From NCBI RefSeq assembly GCF_002909235.1, contig NZ_PHQQ01000001.1, positions 362,799 through 426,798 on the forward strand: a DNA stretch of 64,000 bases, read 5' to 3'. Origin of the DNA: Arenibacter catalasegens. Its GTDB lineage: Bacteria > Bacteroidota > Bacteroidia > Flavobacteriales > Flavobacteriaceae. Shown here in pieces: positions 52,818 to 61,928 of the stretch; the stretch's first letter is position 1; the number at the start of each line of letters is the position of its first letter. Made by a program: the position numbers and the translations under genes. Under the pieces are notes generated by a model. It saw nothing but the letters and a program-made list of their open reading frames with translations. It was not told where the DNA came from and did not search any database.

Positions 52818-53606
52818 ATGCAGACCGAAAAAGTTATAGACTATATAGTGACATGGTTGAAGGATTATGCCACCAAAGCAAATATAAATGGATTTACAAT
52901 AGGAATTTCGGGAGGCATAGATTCTGCGGTTACCTCTACCTTATGTGCCAAAACGGGCCTACAACTTTTGTGTCTGGAAATGCCCATACATCAGGCAGAC
53001 AACCAAGTAACCCGTGCATCCAACCATATTAACTGGCTGAAAAACAATTATACCAAAGTAGACAGACAACTTGTAGATCTTACACCTACTTTTAATAGCT
53101 TGGTAAATGCTTTACCAGATGTTAAAAATGAGGAAGATAGATTTATGTCCTTGGCGAACACCAGAGCACGATTAAGAATGACGACCTTATATTACTTTGC
53201 TGCATTGAATAAACTATTGGTAGCAGGAACAGGTAATAAGGTGGAAGATTTTGGTGTAGGGTTCTACACTAAATATGGAGATGGCGGTGTAGACCTGAGC
53301 CCTATCGCTGATTTGTTAAAAACCGAAGTATACGAAATTGCAAAAGTCCTTGGCATTAATGAAGACATAATAAAGGCAGCACCTACAGACGGATTATGGG
53401 GCGATGACAGGACAGACGAAGATCAAATAGGAGCATCCTATCCGGAGTTGGAATGGGCCATGCAAATGGAGGAAGAAGAAAAAGTGGATACAGATTTTTC
53501 TAATAGGCAAAAAGAGGTTTTTCAGATATACAAAAGATTTAACCGCGCAAACAAACATAAGATGATTCCAATTCCGGTTTGTGAAATCCCAAATTCGTTA
53601 AAATGA
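52818..53606 (+). CDS. nadE: NAD+ synthetase NadE (ammonia-dependent type)
   Basis: Final step of NAD synthesis: amidation of deamido-NAD with ATP. 262 residues, the short ammonia-dependent type with no glutaminase domain. ATP-pyrophosphatase loop ISGGIDSAVTSTL, then the family's NTRARLRMTTLYYFA, GTGNKVEDFGVGFYTKYGDGGVDLSPIADL and WGDDRTDEDQIGASY. Located next to gldB-gldC, a context I recall as common in flavobacteria. Start is the first ATG (MQTEKVIDY). Confidence 0.95.
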   Translation: MQTEKVIDYIVTWLKDYATKANINGFTIGISGGIDSAVTSTLCAKTGLQLLCLEMPIHQADNQVTRASNHINWLKNNYTKVDRQLVDLTPTFNSLVNALPDVKNEEDRFMSLANTRARLRMTTLYYFAALNKLLVAGTGNKVEDFGVGFYTKYGDGGVDLSPIADLLKTEVYEIAKVLGINEDIIKAAPTDGLWGDDRTDEDQIGASYPELEWAMQMEEEEKVDTDFSNRQKEVFQIYKRFNRANKHKMIPIPVCEIPNSLK

Positions 53607-53726
53607 ACCTCTCACCTAAGAACCAAGTGATTAAATCGAAAAAACATGCATAAATTTTTGATTTTGAATAAAAAAATGAAGCTTTGCCTATCGAATTAGA
53701 TATTTTAACCCTACATTGCGTGTCAG

Positions 53727-53734
53727 TATTTTTG
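53727..53734 (+). promoter_or_regulatory. Predicted -7 element of the response regulator gene
   Basis: TATTTTTG fits TAnnTTTG exactly, 42 bases before the start. Confidence 0.4.
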
Positions 53735-53775
53735 GACATGATTATTGATGTTGAAATCTAGAAAAATAACCTAAA

Positions 53776-54405
53776 ATGATCAAAATTTTAATTGCTGATA
53801 ATCATCCTATAGTGCGGATGGGTGTAACACAAGTACTGGAAGCTGTTTCAGATATTGAAGTTATTGCCGATGCAGCTACTACCACAGAATTATTTAATAA
53901 GCTGGAAATCTACACCCCGGACGTTATTCTTCTGGAAATGGACATTCCTGAAATTAATGGAATTGCAACGCTTAGAAAAATTAAAAAGCAGTACCCTAAT
54001 ATAAGGGTGTTGATCTATAGTGGTCAGTCTGAAGATGTTTATGCATTAAGCACCATACGAGCTGGAGCCTTTGGCTACTTATCCAAAACTTCGGAGATAG
54101 ATTATATTATAAGTGCCATTAGAAAAGTTAGCGAAGGCAATATGTTTATCACAAACGAACTTGCACAACGCCTTGCTTTTGATGAAGGAACACAAAAACC
54201 AAGAAGATTCTTTAGAAAACTTTCTACCAGGGAAGTCGAGGTCCTTAAACTGCTTGCCAGTGGAAAACGCAACAAGGAAGTGGCCCAAGGATTGGACTTG
54301 AACGAAAAAACGGTTAGCACCTACAAAGCGCGTTTAATGCGTAAATTGAATGTAGACAACTTAGTGGATTTATTACAGCAAGCCAAGGCATTGGAACTGT
54401 ACTAG
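53776..54405 (+). CDS. NarL/LuxR-type response regulator with Glu at the phosphorylation site
   Basis: 209-residue transcription factor: receiver domain (about 1-120) and LuxR-type helix-turn-helix (about 143-205, LSTREVEVLKLLASGKRNKEVA...EKTVSTYKARLMRKL). The receiver fold is intact, with the Ser of LIYSGQSED and Lys of GYLSKTSE. But the phospho-acceptor is Glu54 (ILLEMDIPEING, where NarL has LLDLNMPGMNG), and the usual DD pair of the acidic pocket is D8-N9 (ADNHP). It may be a phosphorylation-independent regulator, with Glu acting like a permanent phosphomimic. No sensor kinase gene is adjacent. Conserved partner unknown. Confidence 0.88.
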   Translation: MIKILIADNHPIVRMGVTQVLEAVSDIEVIADAATTTELFNKLEIYTPDVILLEMDIPEINGIATLRKIKKQYPNIRVLIYSGQSEDVYALSTIRAGAFGYLSKTSEIDYIISAIRKVSEGNMFITNELAQRLAFDEGTQKPRRFFRKLSTREVEVLKLLASGKRNKEVAQGLDLNEKTVSTYKARLMRKLNVDNLVDLLQQAKALELY

Positions 54406-54429
54406 CCACCGTACCATAATATTAAAACA

Positions 54430-54473
54430 AAGACCGCATCCTTAACAGAATTAAGGGATGCGGTCTTTTTTTT
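54430..54473 (+). terminator. Intrinsic terminator after the response regulator
   Basis: Long stem AAGACCGCATCC / GGATGCGGTCTT followed by eight T residues, 24 bases after the stop and directly before convergent dnaG; it may serve both strands. Confidence 0.85.
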
Positions 54474-54493
54474 AGGCGTCATGAGCTGAATTT

Positions 54494-56473
54494 CTATGAA
54501 AGAACCCTGTTCAGTTTTTTGTTTAACAGAACATTAAGCTGAATATAATTCATAATCTCTTCCAATGCCTCCATATTCCCTTCATTATTATTTAAAGTAT
54601 TCTCCTGAAGAGATCCGATTCTTTTCTTTATCAAATAACACCTCAGCGTTAAAATAGTTTCGCTGACCAGCTGGGAAATTCCTACCTTTTTATCTTTGGG
54701 ATATATGTCCTTACGTTCCCATTGATGCAAAGCATATTTTTCTTCTTCCATTAAAATGGAAGATATTTCCGACGCCAATTCTTGGTCCAAACTGGCAATA
54801 AAGGTGGTAATGGAAAAATTTTCCTTCTCATTTAAGTCTTCCATTATTTTATAATAGATATTCCTGAACTGTTCGTTTGCCAGTTCAATTTCATCATCTT
54901 GGAGATCCAAATAAATCTTTTCATACACCTTGGTATCCAAGGATTCGGGCTCAAGTTCCAAGTCGCCCTTTTCATTTTCCTTTAATACCAAATCCTCGAA
55001 CTTCTGATCTAGGTCGCCGTAAAGCAACAACATCTCTATAATCTTACGTTCCAGTTCATATTGAACATCCACCTTCTGTCGTAAGGGTTCATTCTTAACT
55101 ACATCAAAGGCCTGTTGCTCCTGCTTTACCTTTTTATTGGCATCCGATACGTCCTTTTTCCCTATTTGTGCCAAGGTATTAAACAAAACCGCCTCAGAAA
55201 TATTCATGATTTGAGCGCACTCTTGAATATAGATTTCCTTTTGGATCCGATCTGGAATCTTCGAGATACTATTTACAATATCCCTTACTGTATCCGCTCT
55301 TTTTATAGGATCGTTTGCAGCTTCCTCTACCAATAGGGAAGCTTTAAATTGAATAAAATCCTTCGAATTCTCCTGAAGATAGAGCACTACATCCTCATAG
55401 TCATTGTTCTTGGAAAAACTATCTGGGTCCTCTCCTTCTGGGAAAGTACAGATTTTCACATTCATTCCCTGCTCCAAAATTAAGTCTATTCCCCTTAATG
55501 ATGCCCGCAATCCAGCAGCATCGCCATCAAACAAGACCGTAATATTCTTTGTAAGCCTATTAATTAATCTTATCTGATCCGAAGTCAAGGCCGTACCACT
55601 AGAAGCTACCACATTGTGAATACCACGTTGATACATCTGTATAACATCGGTATACCCTTCTACCAAATAACAATTATCTTCTTTGGCTATGGCCTGCTTT
55701 GCAAGGTAAATACCATACAGCACCTTGCTTTTATGGTATATTTCACTTTCAGGTGAATTCAAGTATTTGGCAGCCTTTTTGTCATTTGTTAAAATCCGAC
55801 CTCCAAAACCCAAAACCCTTCCACTCATACTGTGTATGGGAAACAGTACACGCCCTTTAAAACGGTCAAAGGTCCTATTCTGTTCGGGATTACCAGCATC
55901 TTCCTTTACAATAGTAAGCCCCGTTTTTTCCAGATAGTTTAATTTATATCCCTTGGAAAGGGCCGCTTTGGTAAATCCGTCCCACTGATCCAGACAATAG
56001 CCCAGATCAAACTTCTTAATGGTATCATCCGTAAACCCACGTTCCTTAAAATAGCTTAAACCAATAGCCTTGCCCTGTTCCCTTTCCCACAAAACTTCGG
56101 AAAAATATTTTTGGGCAAATTCGGAAACCAAATACATACTCTCGCGTTCATTGGTCTGCTCCTTTTCTTCGTTGCTCTGCTCTGTTTCCTCTATTTCAAT
56201 ATTGTATTTCCTTGCCAAATATTTAATAGCCTCTGGATAGGAAAAATGTTCATGTTCCATTAGGAAGGCTACAACATTCCCACCCTTTCCGCTACTAAAG
56301 TCCTTCCATATCTGTTTAACCGGGGAGACCATAAAACTGGGGCTGCGTTCATCGGTAAACGGACTTAAACCTTTGAAATTGGTGCCAGATTTCTTTAATT
56401 GAACAAAATCTCCGATTACCTCCTCCAAGCGGGCCGTCTCATATACTTTGTCTATGGTGGATTTTGTAATCAA
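54494..56473 (-). CDS. dnaG: DNA primase DnaG lacking zinc ligands
   Basis: Primase that lays down RNA primers for replication. N-terminal zinc-domain region (about 1-95), catalytic TOPRIM domain (about 250-360) with CYLVEGYTDVIQMYQRG and FDGDAAGLRAS, and a C-terminal helicase-interaction region. Aligned to E. coli, the CHC2 ligands C40, H43, C61, C64 are S37, T40, D58 and S61 here (GLSPFTDERSPSF; WKDFSSGKGG), so the zinc ribbon cannot bind metal. I choose TTG 56473 (ITKSTIDKVYETARLEEVIG after the start), the usual start of homologues, with a TATCTTTA near-consensus at 56498-56505; ATG 56518 adds 15 residues. Convergent with the response regulator. Confidence 0.92.
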   Translation of the reverse strand: MITKSTIDKVYETARLEEVIGDFVQLKKSGTNFKGLSPFTDERSPSFMVSPVKQIWKDFSSGKGGNVVAFLMEHEHFSYPEAIKYLARKYNIEIEETEQSNEEKEQTNERESMYLVSEFAQKYFSEVLWEREQGKAIGLSYFKERGFTDDTIKKFDLGYCLDQWDGFTKAALSKGYKLNYLEKTGLTIVKEDAGNPEQNRTFDRFKGRVLFPIHSMSGRVLGFGGRILTNDKKAAKYLNSPESEIYHKSKVLYGIYLAKQAIAKEDNCYLVEGYTDVIQMYQRGIHNVVASSGTALTSDQIRLINRLTKNITVLFDGDAAGLRASLRGIDLILEQGMNVKICTFPEGEDPDSFSKNNDYEDVVLYLQENSKDFIQFKASLLVEEAANDPIKRADTVRDIVNSISKIPDRIQKEIYIQECAQIMNISEAVLFNTLAQIGKKDVSDANKKVKQEQQAFDVVKNEPLRQKVDVQYELERKIIEMLLLYGDLDQKFEDLVLKENEKGDLELEPESLDTKVYEKIYLDLQDDEIELANEQFRNIYYKIMEDLNEKENFSITTFIASLDQELASEISSILMEEEKYALHQWERKDIYPKDKKVGISQLVSETILTLRCYLIKKRIGSLQENTLNNNEGNMEALEEIMNYIQLNVLLNKKLNRVLS

Positions 56474-56603
56474 GTTTTTCTTTCGTTTTAGGAAGGCTAA
56501 AGATACTACATTCAACAATGTTGCAAAAAAGAAAAGGCCTCCATATAAATTTTAAAATTAACTATCCCAAATTCTCTTAGATAGCAAAAAGAACAGCCTT
56601 ACC

Positions 56604-56840
56604 ATGTTTTTATTTTTAGGGACCAATTCCGGAAAGACAACTTCGAAATCAATTCAAATCGATTATTGTCCTAATTGCCAAAACAAGGGTGCCTTACTGG
56701 CAGTAACAAGTACAACTTATTTCCATTTCTAATGGATTTCCCTATCCCGGGGGAGCTCTATTGTTGCCATAATCTGTTCGCCCTACAGAAGGACCCATTT
56801 TAAGGATATATTTTCTGAAGAAATTAAAAATAAAATATAA
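56604..56840 (+). pseudogene. Decayed zinc-ribbon protein gene
   Basis: A 79-codon frame with one in-frame stop (TAA, 56730-56732, codon 43). The reading MFLFLGTNSGKTT...YCPNCQNKGA...TYFHF*WIS...ICSPYRRTHFKDIFSEEIKNKI matches the layout of a small zinc-ribbon family of Bacteroidota: first CxxC, then the membrane-like FHxFWIP block, then a second CxxC. Here the stop falls inside FHxFWIP and the second CxxC has become CSPY. Both changes suggest a pseudogene rather than a sequencing error. Noncoding for the rest of the 56519-56865 gap. Confidence 0.6.
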
Positions 56841-56865
56841 GTTATTGATTTACAGTGGGATAAAT

Positions 56866-57843
56866 TTACTTTTTTCGATCCACCACATAGTTTACCATAA
56901 GTTCCAGTGAACTCCTATATTCTGATTTTGGGTAAGTTCCCAATAAGGCCAGCGCCTGTTCTTTATAGGCGAGCATCTTTTTTACGGCATATTCAAGACC
57001 ACCGTTCTCTTTTACGAATGCGATAACTTCCTTTACCCGCTTTTTATCCTTGTTGTGATTCTTAATAGAATTGATCAACCACTTTTTTTCAGCTTTTGAA
57101 CTTTTATTGAGAACGAAAATAAGCGGCAAGGTCATTTTTTGTTCCTTAATATCGATTCCTGTAGGTTTGCCAATTCTTTCCTCTCCGTAGTCGAACAAAT
57201 CATCCTTAATTTGAAAAGCCATCCCAATTAGTTCCCCAAATTTCCTAAATGTCTCCACATCCGTGGAATCGGGCTTAACGGAACAGGCGCCCAAACTACA
57301 ACAAGCTGCAATTAGGGTTGCCGTTTTTTGTCTAATAATCTCATAATACACGTCTTCTGTTATATCCAGACGCCTGGCTTTCTCGATTTGCAGTAGTTCT
57401 CCCTCGCTCATTTCACGCACGGCGACGGAAATAATTTTAAGAAGATCAAAATCTCCATTATCTATGGACAACAGAAGCCCTTTGGAAAGTAAATAATCCC
57501 CCACTAAAACCGCAATTTTATTTTTCCATAAAGCATTTACAGAGAAGAAGCCTCGACGCTTATTACTGTCATCTACCACATCATCATGGACCAAAGTTGC
57601 GGTATGGATCAATTCTATGACGGATGCCCCTCTATAAGTCCTTTCATTGATCTCGCCGTTGTTCAAAAGTTTAGCTGTAAGAAAAACGAACATCGGCCGC
57701 ATTTGCTTCCCCTTTCGATTAACGATATAGTAAGTAATCCTATTTAATAGGGCAACCTTGGAAGACATGGATTCATAAAACTTTTTTTCAAAAAGTTCCA
57801 TTTCCTGATTAATCGGTTCCTTTATTTGGGATACAATTTTCAA
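56866..57843 (-). CDS. Polyprenyl synthetase (octaprenyl/heptaprenyl diphosphate synthase-like)
   Basis: All-trans prenyl diphosphate synthase, 325 residues, all-helical fold. First Asp-rich motif LVHDDVVDDSNKRRG (DDVVD near 90) and second AFQIKDDLFDYG (near 215), with KTATLIAACCSLGA between. The long bulky residues upstream of the first motif suggest a long-chain product such as the menaquinone side chain (matching ubiE in this window), but chain length cannot be read with certainty. Downstream of rlmN on the same strand with a 169-base gap and its own likely promoter. Confidence 0.9.
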   Translation of the reverse strand: MKIVSQIKEPINQEMELFEKKFYESMSSKVALLNRITYYIVNRKGKQMRPMFVFLTAKLLNNGEINERTYRGASVIELIHTATLVHDDVVDDSNKRRGFFSVNALWKNKIAVLVGDYLLSKGLLLSIDNGDFDLLKIISVAVREMSEGELLQIEKARRLDITEDVYYEIIRQKTATLIAACCSLGACSVKPDSTDVETFRKFGELIGMAFQIKDDLFDYGEERIGKPTGIDIKEQKMTLPLIFVLNKSSKAEKKWLINSIKNHNKDKKRVKEVIAFVKENGGLEYAVKKMLAYKEQALALLGTYPKSEYRSSLELMVNYVVDRKK

Positions 57844-58012
57844 GGGATAAATTAGGCTGTTTTGGATTGCTTGTTCTGTTGCGTAAAATTAGGTAAAAAA
57901 ACATAGTAATTACCAGCCAACAGCGGTAATGTAACCGTAATATATAGATTTCAGCGAATTTGTGTTTGGAAACACCCTCTGGTTTACCTATAACCCTATT
58001 GGCAGGGTTTAT

Positions 58013-59059
58013 CTAGGATTTATTTGCCAATTGTCCACAAGCAGCGTCAATATCCTTACCCCTCGAACGTCTTACGGTTACCGTAATTCCATTTTTTTCC
58101 AATGTATTTACGTACATCTCAATGGCAGCGTTTTTTGCTTGTTGAAATTCCCCGTCATCAATGGGGTTGTATTCAATTAGATTAACCTTGGATGGAGCAA
58201 ACCTACAGAAATCTACCAAAGCATTTACATCCTTTTGGCTATCGTTAATACCATCCCAAACCACGTATTCATAAGTTATCCTACTCTTTGTTTTTAGATA
58301 CCAATATTCTAGTGACTCACGAAGGTCGGCCAAAGTAAATTTGGCGTTAAATGGCATAATGGAAGTCCGTATTTCATCAATAGCCGAATGTAGGGATACC
58401 GCCAACTTAAACTTCACTTCCTCATCGGCCATTTTTCGTATCATCTTTGGTACTCCTGATGTAGACACTATAATACGCTTAGGGGACATTCCCAATCCTT
58501 CTGGCGAAGTTATCTTGTCAATGGCCTTAATCACATTATTATAATTCATTAACGGCTCTCCCATGCCCATAAAAACAATATTGCTCAAAGGACGATCAAA
58601 ATACAACCTACTTTCATTATCTATGGCTACAACTTGGTCATAAATCTCATCTGGATTTAAATTTCTCATCCGCTTTAGTCGGGAGGTGGCACAAAATTTA
58701 CAATCCAAACTACATCCTACCTGACTTGATACGCAGGCGGTAGTCCTCGTTTTTGTCGGAATTAAAACGGATTCTACAATAAGATCATCGTGAAGTCGAA
58801 CTGCGTTCTTAATGGTTCCATCGCTACTGCGTTGCATTAAATCCACTTTGATGTGGTTGATCACAAAATTATCTTCCAACATCTGCCTAGTTTCCTTAGA
58901 GATATTGGTCATATCCTCAAAGGTATGGGCCGATTTTTGCCACAACCATTCATAGACCTGGTTACCCCTAAAGGCCTTGTCTCCCTGGGTTTCAAAGAAC
59001 GACCTAAGTTGTTCTTTGGTAAACGCCCTTATATCTCTTTTGTTTTTTGCGATTTCCAC
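58013..59059 (-). CDS. rlmN: Dual-specificity RNA methyltransferase RlmN
   Basis: Radical SAM enzyme methylating C2 of A2503 in 23S rRNA and A37 of some tRNAs. 348 residues. Cluster motif CSLDCKFCATS (CX3CX2C) and the methyl-carrier Cys in AACGQLANKS near the C-terminus, with the other Cys in the VGCSLD region. Typical EWLWQKSAHTFEDMTNISKETR start and SLHSAIDEIRTSIMPFN block. Downstream of queA on the same strand, behind a hairpin terminator. Confidence 0.95.
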   Translation of the reverse strand: MEIAKNKRDIRAFTKEQLRSFFETQGDKAFRGNQVYEWLWQKSAHTFEDMTNISKETRQMLEDNFVINHIKVDLMQRSSDGTIKNAVRLHDDLIVESVLIPTKTRTTACVSSQVGCSLDCKFCATSRLKRMRNLNPDEIYDQVVAIDNESRLYFDRPLSNIVFMGMGEPLMNYNNVIKAIDKITSPEGLGMSPKRIIVSTSGVPKMIRKMADEEVKFKLAVSLHSAIDEIRTSIMPFNAKFTLADLRESLEYWYLKTKSRITYEYVVWDGINDSQKDVNALVDFCRFAPSKVNLIEYNPIDDGEFQQAKNAAIEMYVNTLEKNGITVTVRRSRGKDIDAACGQLANKS

Positions 59060-59080
59060 TTCCTAAAGATAAATGATTCT

Positions 59081-59129
59081 AAAAAAAAATCCCGCCAATC
59101 CAGGTTTATCTGTGATACTGACGGGATTT
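59081..59129 (-). terminator. Intrinsic terminator between queA and rlmN
   Basis: On the minus strand AAATCCCG and CGGGATTT pair across a 25-base loop and are followed by TTTTTTT. It separates queA from rlmN. Confidence 0.7.
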
Positions 59130-59147
59130 AAATATTATTTTGGATAC

Positions 59148-60197
59148 TTATATAATCAACATCGCGTCCCCGTAAGAATAAAATTTATATCCTTCTAAAA
59201 TGGCCTCCTTATATGCTTTCTTCATTAAGTCGTGACCCATAAAGGCCGATACCATCATTAACAAAGTGGATTTTGGTAAGTGAAAATTGGTTACCATGGC
59301 ATTTGCAATACTAAAATCGTATGGAGGAAAAACAAACTTGTTTGTCCAACCATCAAAAGTATTCAAGGTCTGCTTCGAAGATACTGCACTTTCCAAAGCT
59401 CTCATAGCGGTAGTACCTACGGCACATATTCTTTGTTTCTTAACTTTTGCAGAGTTGACAATTTCAGTAGCCTTTTCATCTATGATCAATTCCTCACTAT
59501 CCATCTTATGTTTGGAAAGATCTTCTACTTCTACAGGATTAAAAGTGCCCAAACCTACATGCAAGGTCACTTCAGCAAAGTCGATTCCCTTGATCTCCAA
59601 TCTTTTTAATAAATGTTTGGAAAAATGCAAACCGGCCGTAGGGGCAGCAACTGCACCTTCATGCTTGGCATAAATGGTCTGATATCTTTTTTCATCCTCG
59701 GCCTCTACCTTTCGCTTAATATATTTAGGTAAAGGTGTTTCTCCAAGTTCTTTTAATTTTCTTCTAAAATCGGTATAGGAACCATCATACAAGAACCTTA
59801 AAGTTCTTCCTCTAGAGGTTGTATTGTCTATTACTTCGGCAACCAAAGTTTCATCATCGCCAAAATAAAGTTTGTTCCCAATTCTTATTTTACGCGCAGG
59901 GTCCACCAAAACATCCCAGAGACGTTGCTCCTCATTTAATTCCCTTAATAAAAAAACTTCTATCCTAGCTCCTGTCTTTTCTTTATTACCGTATAATCTA
60001 GCAGGAAAAACTTTGGTATTATTAAGTACCATTACATCGCCCTCATCAAAATAATTAATAAGGTCCTTGAACATTTTGTGCTCAATTTTGCCCGTATCTC
60101 TGTGAACGACCATTAATTTGGACTCATCTCTATTCTCTGCTGGATACTCTGCCAATAATTCGTTTGGAAGTTCAAAATTGAAGTGCGATAATTTCAT
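59148..60197 (-). CDS. queA: S-adenosylmethionine:tRNA ribosyltransferase-isomerase
   Basis: Queuosine pathway enzyme that turns 7-aminomethyl-7-deazaguanine in tRNA into epoxyqueuosine using the ribosyl part of SAM. 349 residues; family blocks [65 protein letters not shown] and [19 protein letters not shown]. Complete promoter upstream (TTG-N21-TATATTTG). Confidence 0.96.
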   Translation of the reverse strand: MKLSHFNFELPNELLAEYPAENRDESKLMVVHRDTGKIEHKMFKDLINYFDEGDVMVLNNTKVFPARLYGNKEKTGARIEVFLLRELNEEQRLWDVLVDPARKIRIGNKLYFGDDETLVAEVIDNTTSRGRTLRFLYDGSYTDFRRKLKELGETPLPKYIKRKVEAEDEKRYQTIYAKHEGAVAAPTAGLHFSKHLLKRLEIKGIDFAEVTLHVGLGTFNPVEVEDLSKHKMDSEELIIDEKATEIVNSAKVKKQRICAVGTTAMRALESAVSSKQTLNTFDGWTNKFVFPPYDFSIANAMVTNFHLPKSTLLMMVSAFMGHDLMKKAYKEAILEGYKFYSYGDAMLII

Positions 60198-60237
60198 TTA
60201 GTATATTCCTTAAATTTAGATTCATGTTTAGCGGCTG

Positions 60238-60269
60238 CAAATATACGACGATGCAAGGGGCGATGTCAA
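60238..60269 (-). promoter_or_regulatory. Predicted promoter of queA
   Basis: Minus-strand TTG (60267-60269), 21 bases, TATATTTG (60238-60245); full match to the flavobacterial layout, 41 bases upstream of the queA start. Confidence 0.6.
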
Positions 60270-60292
60270 GTAAATCCCCATATAAATAAAAA

Positions 60293-61522
60293 TCAGATGG
60301 TTTGCACCTTGATTTTTAAATTTTCCATGTCCTTCCAAAAGTCTGGGTAAGATTTGGAAACCACTTCGGCATCGTTGACAAACAGTGAAGTTTTGAGGGC
60401 TAAAGGTGCAAAAGCCATGGCCATTCTGTGGTCGTTATAAGTATCAATGGCTATTTCCTTTTTAATTTCCTTTGACGCCTCCAGGGTCAATGTTCTATCG
60501 GTCACCGAAATGGGGGCACCCAATTTGGTCAACTCGATCTTTAATGCTTCAAGTCGGTCTGTTTCCTTAATCTTAAGGGTATGCAGACCCGTCATATGAC
60601 AACCTACACCCAATCCGAAACAGGTTACGGCAATGGTCTGTGCTATATCCGGTGCATTTGCAAGTTCAAAATTGAAATTCGTATTTTCAGGATTTGCTAT
60701 TTTTTTCAAAATAACCTGATGATCAAGAAAGTTGGTTTCCACACCGAATACCTTATAAATATTCTTGAGAACACTATCCCCTTGAAGACTATTTTTGTTA
60801 TAGGCCGTTAAAGAAATTTCCGTACCTATATCGCAAAGTGCAACAATACTATAAAAATAGGATGCAGAACTCCAATCCGATTCCACTACCTGGGTGGCAG
60901 ATTCAACAGCATCTTTTGGCGACACCTTAATTGTATTTCCTTCAAAAGAATTAGCAACCCCAATTTGCGAAAGCAAACCCAAGGTCATTTTTATATAAGG
61001 CACCGAAGTTATTTTACCGACCAATTCCAATTCCAGTCCATTTTCCAAGCTTGGAGCTATTAAAAGCAATGCTGAAATATATTGGCTGCTAATATCTGCA
61101 GGAAGACTTACCTTATGCTTCACCAATTTTTTGCCCTTAATTTTTATAGGAGGAAAGCCCTCGTTGTCTATATAGTTAATTTCCGCGCCCAAACTCCGCA
61201 AGGCCTCTACCAATACTTTTATTGGTCTTTCGGTCATTCTTTTAGACCCAGTAAGGGTCACTTCCTTATTTTCCTGTGACGCAAAATAGGCTGTCAAAAA
61301 ACGCATGGCCGTACCCGCATGGTGAATGTCAACTACCCCTTTACTAATCTGCAACCCTTTTTGCATTACTTCCGCATCATCAGAATTGGAAAGGTTACTG
61401 ATTTTTATGTTGGGAAATAAGGCCTGTAATAATAACAATCTATTGGATTCACTTTTAGATCCGGTTATTTTTACTTCTGATTTTATTAAGTTTTGCGATG
61501 GGGTAGATAAATGTAGTTTCAA
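60293..61522 (-). CDS. aroA: 3-phosphoshikimate 1-carboxyvinyltransferase (EPSP synthase)
   Basis: Shikimate pathway enzyme joining PEP to shikimate-3-phosphate. 409 residues, two inverse-alpha/beta domains. Seen: SKSESNRLLLLQALFPN, HHAGTAMRFLTAYFA, LTGSKRMTERPIKVLVEAL (the usual GNxGTxxRPL loop is altered to GSKRMTERPI), and the C-terminal KETDRLEALKIELTKLGA and DTYNDHRMAMAFAPLAL. An exact -7 element lies 69 bases upstream. The altered GTxxRP loop may affect glyphosate-site geometry but is typical of the Bacteroidota group. Confidence 0.94.
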   Translation of the reverse strand: MKLHLSTPSQNLIKSEVKITGSKSESNRLLLLQALFPNIKISNLSNSDDAEVMQKGLQISKGVVDIHHAGTAMRFLTAYFASQENKEVTLTGSKRMTERPIKVLVEALRSLGAEINYIDNEGFPPIKIKGKKLVKHKVSLPADISSQYISALLLIAPSLENGLELELVGKITSVPYIKMTLGLLSQIGVANSFEGNTIKVSPKDAVESATQVVESDWSSASYFYSIVALCDIGTEISLTAYNKNSLQGDSVLKNIYKVFGVETNFLDHQVILKKIANPENTNFNFELANAPDIAQTIAVTCFGLGVGCHMTGLHTLKIKETDRLEALKIELTKLGAPISVTDRTLTLEASKEIKKEIAIDTYNDHRMAMAFAPLALKTSLFVNDAEVVSKSYPDFWKDMENLKIKVQTI

Positions 61523-61590
61523 TTTCTTAGGAATTTTTTAGCTTATATTCATTATTTTTTGTTACTGAATGAAGGATCAAAAACAAACGA

Positions 61591-61598
61591 CAAATATA
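61591..61598 (-). promoter_or_regulatory. Predicted -7 element of aroA
   Basis: Minus-strand TATATTTG, an exact TAnnTTTG match 69 bases before the aroA start, just after the preceding gene's stop. Confidence 0.4.
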
Positions 61599-61601
61599 GT
61601 A

Positions 61602-61928
61602 CTATTTGAGCTTTTTATTGTTGTGGTGACGATCATGATCGCGTTTGGTCTTAAGGTCTAATTTCTTATCAAATGCCTCTTGTAAATTTATCCCTGTCTG
61701 ATTCGCCAAACAAAGGACTACAAAAAGTACGTCTGCCAACTCTTCACCTAGATCCTTATTCTTGTCCGATTCCTTTTCGCTTTGTTCACCATAACGCCTG
61801 GCTATAATACGGGCTACCTCCCCCACTTCCTCGGTAAGCTGGGCCATATTGGTTAGCTCATTAAAATAACGTACCCCATGGGCCTTGATCCATTCGTCAA
61901 CGGCCTCTTGTGCATTTTCTATGTTCAT
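61602..61928 (-). CDS. MazG-like nucleotide pyrophosphohydrolase
   Basis: Small all-helical NTP pyrophosphohydrolase of 108 residues; probably removes pyrophosphate from unwanted nucleotides. The metal-binding acid motif is seen as LTEEVGEVARII and LGEELADVLFVVLCLANQTG (EExxE and ExxD). The dimer forms a four-helix bundle. It is translationally coupled to dtd through TAATG. Product specificity is not evident. Confidence 0.9.
   Translation of the reverse strand: MNIENAQEAVDEWIKAHGVRYFNELTNMAQLTEEVGEVARIIARRYGEQSEKESDKNKDLGEELADVLFVVLCLANQTGINLQEAFDKKLDLKTKRDHDRHHNNKKLK

Noticed and set aside
57961..58010. Small hairpins (GTGTTTGGAAACAC; AACCCT/AGGGTT) between rlmN and the prenyl synthase
   Set aside because: Stems are short and no T-run follows on the minus strand, so a terminator call is not supported.
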